From: an uncultured Desulfovibrio sp.
Lineage (GTDB): Bacteria > Desulfobacterota > Desulfovibrionia > Desulfovibrionales > Desulfovibrionaceae
Reading direction: 5' to 3'
Assembly: GCF_944324525.1 (NCBI RefSeq)
Contig: NZ_CALUWS010000004.1
Span: forward strand, 1-64,000
DNA: 64,000 nucleotides
The notes beneath the pieces were generated by a model. It saw only the letters and a list, made by a program, of their open reading frames with translations. It was not told where the DNA came from and ran no database searches. Position numbers and translations under genes: made by a program. Shown one piece after another: positions 58,597 through 64,000 of this stretch (within the stretch, counting starts at the first letter, position 1; each line of letters opens with the position of its first letter).

Positions 58597-58795
58597 GCCC
58601 GGCGGAGCGGGCAGGGGACACGTTGCCGGACGCCGGGCTTGCGGCTATACTGCCCCAGTCCCCCAGTCCCGCCGTCCCGCCGTCCGGCGAAACGGGCGGG
58701 GACGCACGCCACGAGCAGCGGGAACGGCACTGGCACAACTCTTCCGGCGCAGGCCCCGGCGGGCAGGCCGGACAACTCCGGCAAGGATCGACGAC

Positions 58796-59437
58796 ATGCT
58801 GGCAATTCTGGAATACAAGGCAGGCAATCAGACCAGCGTCCGCAGGGCGCTGGAACACCTCGGCATCCCCTGTACCGTCACGGCGGACCCGGACGTGCTC
58901 CTCGGCGCGCAGGGCATCATCTTCCCCGGCGTGGGCGCGGCCGGACAGGCCATGAACCATTTGCGCGAGGCCGGACTCGACCGCGTGCTGCGGCAGGCCA
59001 TCGACGCGGGGCAGCCCCTGCTCGGCATCTGTCTGGGTTGCCAGATCCTGCTGGAATCCAGCGAGGAGAACGACGTGCGGACGCTGGGCGTCGTGCCCGG
59101 CCGCTGCCTGCGCTTTGCCGGGGATCTGCGGCAGGAGGACGGCAGCCCCGCCCCGGTGCCGCACATGGGCTGGAACAGCCTGACCCTGCACCGGCCCGGC
59201 CGCCTGCTGGCCCATCTGGCCCCGGACGCGGAATTCTACTTCGTGCACGGCTACTACGTGGAGCCCGCTCCGGAACTGGTCATGGCCACCACCCGCTACG
59301 GGCGGGAATTTTGCTCCGTTTACGGACGTGACGGCCTGTGGGCCGTGCAATTCCATCTGGAAAAGAGCGGCCGCCCCGGCCTGCAGATCCTCCGCAACTT
59401 CTTCGACTACTGCCGTGAGGTGCGTCATGCTCAGTAA
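58796..59437 (+). CDS. hisH: Imidazole glycerol phosphate synthase subunit HisH
   Basis: Glutaminase subunit that feeds ammonia to HisF in histidine synthesis. 213 aa, class I glutamine amidotransferase. Catalytic Cys in [14 protein letters not shown] near residue 80; oxyanion-type [10 protein letters not shown]-terminal His/Glu in [12 protein letters not shown] near 190; HMGWNSL and [10 protein letters not shown] typical of HisH. ATG at 58796 with AAGGATCG upstream. Overlaps hisF by 11 bases. Its upstream 200 bases behind tamB contain no other gene. Confidence 0.96.
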   Translation: MLAILEYKAGNQTSVRRALEHLGIPCTVTADPDVLLGAQGIIFPGVGAAGQAMNHLREAGLDRVLRQAIDAGQPLLGICLGCQILLESSEENDVRTLGVVPGRCLRFAGDLRQEDGSPAPVPHMGWNSLTLHRPGRLLAHLAPDAEFYFVHGYYVEPAPELVMATTRYGREFCSVYGRDGLWAVQFHLEKSGRPGLQILRNFFDYCREVRHAQ

Positions 59438-60206
59438 ACGTGTCATCCCCTGTCTGGACGTGCGGGCCGGCCGCCTCACCAAGGGCATCCGCTTCGCGGG
59501 CAACGAGGACATCGGCGATCCGGTGGAGAGCGCCCGCCGCTACTATGAAGAAGGCGCGGACGAGATCGTCTTTTACGACATCACCGCTTCGGCCGAAGAG
59601 CGCGGCATCTTTCTGGATGTGGTGGAACGGGTGGCCGAACAGATCTTCATCCCCTTCTGCGTGGGCGGCGGCATCTCCAGCGTGGCGGACATGCGGGCCG
59701 TGCTGGTGGCCGGGGCCGAAAAGGTGTCCATCAATTCCGCGGCGGTCAAGAATCCGCAGCTCATCAGCGACGGCGCGGCCGCCTTCGGCGTTCAGGCCAT
59801 CGTGGTGGGCATGGACGTGCTGCGCGTGCCGGTGAGCGAGAGCATCCCGTCCGGTTATGAGATCGTCATCCACGGCGGCCGCAAGCGCATGGGACTGGAC
59901 GCCATCGCCTGGGCACGGCGTTGTCAGGAGCTGGGCGCGGGCGAACTCTGCGTCAACTCCATCGACGCCGACGGCACCCGCGACGGCTACGAACTCACGC
60001 TTACCCGCGCCATCAGCGACGCGGTGAGCATCCCGGTCATCGCTTCCGGCGGCGCGGGCAATCCCGAACACATGTACGAGGCCGTCAGCACGGGCGGCGC
60101 GTCGGCGGCGCTCATCGCCTCCATCGTGCACTACGGCCAGTACACCATCCGCCAGTGCAAGGAAGAGATGGCCCGGCGCGGAGCCAAGGTCCGCCTCACA
60201 TGGTAG
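59427..60206 (+). CDS. hisF: Imidazole glycerol phosphate synthase subunit HisF
   Basis: Cyclase subunit, a (beta-alpha)8 barrel making imidazole-glycerol phosphate and AICAR from PRFAR plus ammonia. 259 aa. Catalytic Asp in [13 protein letters not shown] near residue 11 and in [14 protein letters not shown] near 180 region (family Asp at 130 is in VVGMDVLRV); [15 protein letters not shown] and [14 protein letters not shown] are the phosphate-binding loops. ATG at 59427 lies inside hisH and follows GTGAGG. Overlaps the larE-like gene by seven bases. Confidence 0.97.
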   Translation: MLSKRVIPCLDVRAGRLTKGIRFAGNEDIGDPVESARRYYEEGADEIVFYDITASAEERGIFLDVVERVAEQIFIPFCVGGGISSVADMRAVLVAGAEKVSINSAAVKNPQLISDGAAAFGVQAIVVGMDVLRVPVSESIPSGYEIVIHGGRKRMGLDAIAWARRCQELGAGELCVNSIDADGTRDGYELTLTRAISDAVSIPVIASGGAGNPEHMYEAVSTGGASAALIASIVHYGQYTIRQCKEEMARRGAKVRLTW

Positions 60207-61039
60207 CTGCCGACGGGCCGGGCCTGCCCGCCCCGCTGGCCGCCGCCGCACGGCGGCTGCACGAACGCCTGACGGCCTGCGCCCGGACGGCCCCGGCGCT
60301 GGCCGTGGCGCTCTCCGGCGGCGTGGACAGCCGTTTCCTCTGCCTGGCCCTGCAACGGGAAGGCATCCCCTTCCTCGCCCTTCACGCCGGCGGGCCTCAT
60401 GTGCCCGAGGCGGAAAGCCGCGCCGCCGCCCGCTGGGCGGAGGCACGGGGGCTGGCGCTGGAAGTGGTCGCCTTTTCGCCCCTTGCGCTGCCGGAAGTGC
60501 GCGGCGGCAGCCGGGATCGCTGCTATGCCTGCAAAAAGGCCCTGCTGGCCGCCCTGCGGGAACGGCTCGCCAGCCGCGGTCTGCCGGACGCCCTGCTGTG
60601 CGACGGCAGCAATGCCGATGACCTGCACGCCCACCGGCCCGGCCTGCGGGCCTTGCGGGAGGCCGGCGTGGCATCGCCGCTGGCCGAAGCCGGCATCGCC
60701 AAGGCGGAGCTGCGCCGGCTGGGAGCCTGCTGGGGCCTTGAAGATCCCGAACAGACGGCCCGCCCCTGTCTGCTGACCCGCTTCGCCTACGGCTGCCCCC
60801 CGGAGGAGACGACCCTGCGCCGTCTTGCCGAAGCCGAGGCGGCTCTTGCCGCCCTGACCGATACGGACGGCCGCCCGGCACTGGGCGATTTTCGCCTGCG
60901 CCTGTGCCCTGAGCCGGTGCTGCAACACGAGCGGCCGCTGCCGCCCGTCCAGGAACAGGTACGGCATATCCTGCGCGCCTCGGGCTTCTGGCCCTGTGAC
61001 CTGCGGCAGACGGCACGCATCAGCGGCTTTTTTGACTGA
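60200..61039 (+). CDS. larE: LarE-like sacrificial sulfur transferase / PP-loop ATPase
   Basis: 279 aa. PP-loop ATP pyrophosphatase motif [18 protein letters not shown] near residue 36 and the LarE cysteine patterns [15 protein letters not shown] near 110 and [14 protein letters not shown] near 195. LarE activates the pyridinium-carboxylate of the nickel pincer cofactor (NPN) by donating sulfur from its own cysteine; a clustered-cysteine version uses a [4Fe-4S] cluster. The NPN partners LarB and LarC are not here, so the target enzyme is unknown; a related sulfur-transfer role is possible. Start fixed by overlap with hisF (ATG 60200). Confidence 0.85.
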   Translation: MVAADGPGLPAPLAAAARRLHERLTACARTAPALAVALSGGVDSRFLCLALQREGIPFLALHAGGPHVPEAESRAAARWAEARGLALEVVAFSPLALPEVRGGSRDRCYACKKALLAALRERLASRGLPDALLCDGSNADDLHAHRPGLRALREAGVASPLAEAGIAKAELRRLGACWGLEDPEQTARPCLLTRFAYGCPPEETTLRRLAEAEAALAALTDTDGRPALGDFRLRLCPEPVLQHERPLPPVQEQVRHILRASGFWPCDLRQTARISGFFD

Positions 61040-61072
61040 CGCACGCCGCGACGGCGCGGCAGACCACAGCAC

Positions 61073-61214
61073 GAGCGTATCTTCCGTTTGAAACGCTGTG
61101 CGTTTCAAACCATACGGCCGGTTGTTTCGCAAAAAAGCGCGGTTTCGCGTACCTTGGGCCGGGCGGCGCTATGCCTTCGCCTCGCCTTCCGCCTTTATCA
61201 ATGGCCAAGCGCTC
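61073..61214 (+). repeat. Dispersed repeat DR1, complete copy
   Basis: GAGCGTATCTTCCGTTTGAA, a perfect GTTTGAAACGC/GCGTTTCAAAC hairpin (61086-61110), CATACGGCCGGTTGTTTCGC, GGGCCGGGCGGCGCTATGCC, CTCGCCTTCC and AAGCGCTCC. Fills the middle of the 61040-61362 gap, together with the promoter and operator below. Confidence 0.85.
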
Positions 61215-61259
61215 CAGCCGCCGGACGTCCTCTGACGTCCCCTTCCAGCGACAAAAAAC

Positions 61260-61289
61260 TTGACTTGCAACGCAATGCAAGAATATTGT
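61260..61289 (+). promoter_or_regulatory. Promoter and candidate operator of the FadL-type gene
   Basis: TTGACT (61260-61265), 18 bases, TATTGT (61284-61289). Overlapping it, CTTGCA (61264-61269) and TGCAAG (61276-61281) form a perfect inverted repeat with a six-base spacer, a shape typical of a repressor site. Confidence 0.5.
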
Positions 61290-61362
61290 TACAAAATTTT
61301 ATTTTTCAGGAAGGGCTGGATGCTCGGCTCGCGCGGCACGCGGAAGGCCTGTGGAGGATGTG

Positions 61363-62649
61363 GTGAAAAAGCGGTATCTGGTGTTGTTGTGCTGTCTGTT
61401 CTGGGCCTGTCAGGTCTGCATCGCCCGGGCGGAAGGATTCGGCCTTACGGAATGGAGCTCGCGCGGGTTGTCGCTGGCCGGCGGCATGGTCGGCCGTGCC
61501 GATGACCCCTCGGCGCTTGCCTACAATGCCGCGGGCATCACTCAGCTGCCCGGCACGCGGATCATGGGCGGCTTTGCCGCCATCGCGCCCATGGGCACCA
61601 TCAGTGCCGAGATGGCGGGCGGCAGCAGCAAGACGACCACCACCAAGCCCAATGTCTGGCCCGCTCCTCATGCCTACATCACCCATCAGCTCAATGATCG
61701 TTTCTGGCTGGGGCTCGGCATGTTTTCCCGCTTCGGCCTCGGCAATGAATTCTCGGACAACTGGGTGGGCCGCTACAATCTCACCAGCGTCAACTTCCAG
61801 ACCTTTTCCCTTGTGCCCACCGTGGCCATGAAGGTCAACGACGTGCTCTCGCTGTCCGCCGGGGTCGAGGTCATGTACGCCAATTTCGCCATGACGCAGC
61901 AGATCCCCAGCATGCAGTTCATCAATATCTTCCCGCAGAAAGGCCCTGACAGCAAGCTGACCCTCAACGGCAGCGGCTGGGGCGCGGGCCTGCATCTGGG
62001 GGCCCATTTCCACATGACCGATGAACTTTCGCTGGGCTTTTCCTACAAGAGCCCGGTCACGCTCAACATCGACGGCGAGGTGGACTATTCCCGCCATCAG
62101 AGCAATATGCTGGCGGACATGGGCGAGGTGCCCCATACCGTGGATACCGGCGCGCACAGCACGGTCCATCTGCCGGATTCCTTTGCCGTCGGCCTGGCCT
62201 ACAAGCCGCTGGACAATCTGAGTTTTGAAGTGGGGACCGTGTTCACCCGCTGGTCCACTTACGATTCCCTGAACATCTATTTCGACTCCAACTACCAGTC
62301 CATCAACCAGAAGGGCTGGCGCGACGGCTGGAACTTCAACGCCAGCGTGGAATACGAGCCGCTGGACTGGCTCGCGCTGCGGGCCGGCATCTGGCACGAG
62401 ACGCCGGTCACCAACGAATCGCACGCGGACTTCATGATCCCCAGCTACGGCCGTACCGGCGTGGGCCTGGGCGCGGGCTTCACCTGGGAGAACTGGACGC
62501 TCGACCTGGCCTATGCCCATCTGTGGGTGTACGACATGGACTACGGGACGACCGATGCCGGGGGCATCCGCAGTTCCAACATCACGGGCGGCAACAGCCG
62601 GGATACCGTGGCCAATATCTACTCCGTAACCGTGGGCTATACCTTCTGA
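61363..62649 (+). CDS. FadL/OmpP1/TodX-family outer-membrane channel
   Basis: 428 aa beta-barrel for uptake of long-chain fatty acids or other hydrophobic compounds. Signal peptide KKRYLVLLCCLFWACQVCIARA; then GFGLTEWSSRGLSLAGGMVG and the hatch-region signature RADDPSALAYNAAGITQLPG near residue 45, diagnostic of the family; later VSLSAGVEVMYANFAMT-like strands, GFSYKSPVTLNIDGEV, AVGLAYKPLDNLSFEVG, and a final strand ending in YTF. GTG at 61363 is preferred because GGAGG is five bases upstream and the signal peptide begins there; GTGs at 61351 and 61360 are in frame. Single-gene unit with its own promoter. Confidence 0.92.
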   Translation: MKKRYLVLLCCLFWACQVCIARAEGFGLTEWSSRGLSLAGGMVGRADDPSALAYNAAGITQLPGTRIMGGFAAIAPMGTISAEMAGGSSKTTTTKPNVWPAPHAYITHQLNDRFWLGLGMFSRFGLGNEFSDNWVGRYNLTSVNFQTFSLVPTVAMKVNDVLSLSAGVEVMYANFAMTQQIPSMQFINIFPQKGPDSKLTLNGSGWGAGLHLGAHFHMTDELSLGFSYKSPVTLNIDGEVDYSRHQSNMLADMGEVPHTVDTGAHSTVHLPDSFAVGLAYKPLDNLSFEVGTVFTRWSTYDSLNIYFDSNYQSINQKGWRDGWNFNASVEYEPLDWLALRAGIWHETPVTNESHADFMIPSYGRTGVGLGAGFTWENWTLDLAYAHLWVYDMDYGTTDAGGIRSSNITGGNSRDTVANIYSVTVGYTF

Positions 62650-62820
62650 CGGAATCTCCCTCCGGCTTCCTGACGCTGACGCCTTGCTGACGGTCTGCGC
62701 CGCATGCTCGCATCAGGGAAAGCCGCAGGGAAAGACTGGCGCTGAAAGCCGATTGCGGCTATGCTTCGCAAGGGCGTCACGCCCCGCAGCTCTGCGCCAT
62801 ACGACAGGAAAGGATGCGGC

Positions 62821-63489
62821 ATGACCCGTTTAGCACATCTTACGCAACAGCGCCTAAGCAGCACCTGGCGCAACTTGCGCGCCGACTGGGGCCGGTACGC
62901 CGGCAACGGCGGCGTGCTTGGCATGGCGGCCTCCTTCGGGGCCTTTTGGCGGCAGGCGCTCCGCGCGCCGCACGGCGTGGGCGCGGTCTGTCCCAGCAGT
63001 GCGGCGCTGGCCCAGACCATGGCCGACCTGTTGCCGCCGTCCGTCCTCCACGGACAGGACATCGTGGTGGAACTGGGGCCGGGAACGGGCGTCGTCACCC
63101 GGGCCCTGCTGAAAAAAGGCATCCCCGCCCAGCGTCTGCTGCTCATCGAACGCATGCCCAGCTTCTGCCGCATGCTGCAAAACCGCTTTCCCCATGTCCC
63201 TGTCGTCCAGGGCGACGCCATGCGGCTGGGGGAATATCTGCCGCAGGGCAGGCGCGTGGCGGCCATCGTCTCTTCCCTGCCGCTGCTCAGTCTGCCCCCG
63301 GAATGCCGGGCAGGCATCATGACCGCCATGCGGCAGTGTCTGGATGCGGACGGCTGCGTCGTCCAGTTCACCTATGCCCTCTGGGGCCGGACGCCGCTCA
63401 GTCAGGCCGGTTTCGTGCCGGACCGCACGCGGCGCGTCCTTATCAATCTGCCCCCGGCGCGCGTACAACGCCTGCATCCCTCCCGGTAG
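62821..63489 (+). CDS. SAM-dependent methyltransferase, phospholipid N-methyltransferase-like
   Basis: 222 aa class I methyltransferase. SAM-binding loop VVELGPGTGVVTRALLKKG near residue 80, acidic residue in LLLIERMPSFCRML near 108, and VPVVQGDAMRLGEYL near 130; GRRVAAIVSSLPLLSLPPE is the motif IV region. The N-terminal helix region FGAFWRQALRAPHGVGAVCPSS matches the PmtA/rRNA-dimethylase-like group that methylates phosphatidylethanolamine; the lipid substrate is inferred, not shown. ATG at 62821 with AGGAAAGGATG upstream. If it is a PmtA, Psd and PssA elsewhere in the window supply its substrate. Confidence 0.8.
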   Translation: MTRLAHLTQQRLSSTWRNLRADWGRYAGNGGVLGMAASFGAFWRQALRAPHGVGAVCPSSAALAQTMADLLPPSVLHGQDIVVELGPGTGVVTRALLKKGIPAQRLLLIERMPSFCRMLQNRFPHVPVVQGDAMRLGEYLPQGRRVAAIVSSLPLLSLPPECRAGIMTAMRQCLDADGCVVQFTYALWGRTPLSQAGFVPDRTRRVLINLPPARVQRLHPSR

Positions 63490-63851
63490 GGACAGGGCAT
63501 GGCGGCAAGTTTTTTTGCCCTGGGGCTAAAAAGACTCTCCGCTGTTGGACAGCACGCTTCATCTTGCTGCAAGAAAAGGCAGCCCGCCCGACGGTCTGGC
63601 GTTGCGTACGCCTGACCTGACGGCAGGGCTGCCGCTTTTTTCTGCTGCTCCGTCATGCCCGCCTCCTCCGGGGTCTTCCTGCCTTCCAGAGCGCCCCGGC
63701 CCTGCCCGGCGCATCCTGTCGCCGCGTGCCACAGACGCCAAGGCCTGCTAACGCTCCCCCTGCTTGTTTGGCGGGAAGAGACAGGAACACGGGCAGCCTC
63801 GCCGCCAGAGGGAAACAGCGGGGGAGCCGACTCGCCTTCCCCTTCCGCATA

Positions 63852-63965
63852 GAGCGCTTTCTGTTTGAAACGCTCTGTGTTTCAAACCATACGGCCTGGC
63901 GTTTCGCGGAAAAAGCGCGGCTTTTCCGCTTGGTTTGAGCCGGGCGGCGCTGTGCCGCCGCCTCT
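63852..63965 (+). repeat. Dispersed repeat DR1, copy truncated at the right end
   Basis: TAGAGCGCTTTCTGTTTGAA, GTTTGAAACGC/GTGTTTCAAAC hairpin, CATACGGCCTGGCGTTTCGC, the GCGGAAAAAGCGCGGC/TTTTCCGC hairpin and GGGCGGCGCTGTGCCGCC, then diverges at the CTCGCGTTTT module. The remaining 63490-64000 stretch shows only a weak hairpin (CAGGGCA/TGCCCTG near 63493-63522) and no gene. Confidence 0.85.
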
Positions 63966-64000
63966 AAACGCGGCCGTCTCCTACAGATAGGGGGAGAAGA

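Overview
The window is about 64 kb of GC-rich, densely packed bacterial chromosome. It looks like a sulfate reducer of the Desulfovibrio group. The strongest evidence is the alternative siroheme-to-heme (Ahb) route: an ahbC-like gene follows recA and alaS, and a tight hemB, ahbD, siroheme-decarboxylase block comes shortly after. The archaeal-type Psd, the LeuC/LeuD pair, the many HD-GYP and MCP signalling features and the Gram-negative envelope genes (TamA/TamB, Lgt, FadL) agree with this. Species is not resolved; a D. piger-like relative is a guess. No tRNA, rRNA, CRISPR, transposase or prophage gene was seen.

Layout. 1-2.0 kb: two tandem paralogous exported proteins of unknown function. 2.2-5.1 kb: an MCP, a gene-free stretch rich in hairpins, and a small membrane protein. 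5.4-13.4 kb (minus strand): recD2, a Cdd1-like HhH protein and aroC in a coupled row, then infA, lgt, moaC and two DUF457/YdjM-type membrane proteins. 13.6-15.5 kb: small membrane proteins and a lipoprotein. 15.7-21.8 kb (plus): psd, pssA and leuACD-leuB. 22.2-26.1 kb: an accessory patch of small membrane proteins, one with a perfect-frame tandem duplication, and a propeller-like protein. 26.2-30.7 kb: rpsL, rpsG, fusA, then argJ. 31.3-41.0 kb: recA, alaS and the heme genes, interrupted by an LtaS-like gene that carries a (TC)16 tract. 41.1-47.9 kb: a flavin disulfide reductase, an HD-GYP response regulator and two duplicated GT-B-like proteins. 48.2-52.1 kb: an MFS exporter, Ogt, a TPR protein and a DsrE-like protein. 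52.2-63.5 kb: tamA-tamB, hisH-hisF-larE, a FadL-type porin and a methyltransferase.

How genes work together. HemB makes porphobilinogen. AhbA/B, AhbC and AhbD convert siroheme to heme. Psd and PssA make phosphatidylethanolamine. LeuABCD make leucine. TamA and TamB form one envelope assembly machine. HisH and HisF form imidazole-glycerol-phosphate synthase.

What is unusual. A family of roughly 110-150 bp multi-hairpin repeats (called DR1 here) lies in at least nine places. One half-copy sits in frame inside a DUF457 gene and adds about 28 residues. Another supplies the stop codon of a lipoprotein gene. A third seems to be split around the tandem-duplicated membrane gene. A second mosaic repeat (called DR2 here) contains 70-bp tandem units. 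The (TC)16 tract strongly suggests a phase-variable surface-modification gene inserted in the heme cluster. The two GT-B-like paralogues share an identical tract of about 472 bp, which indicates recent gene conversion or duplication.
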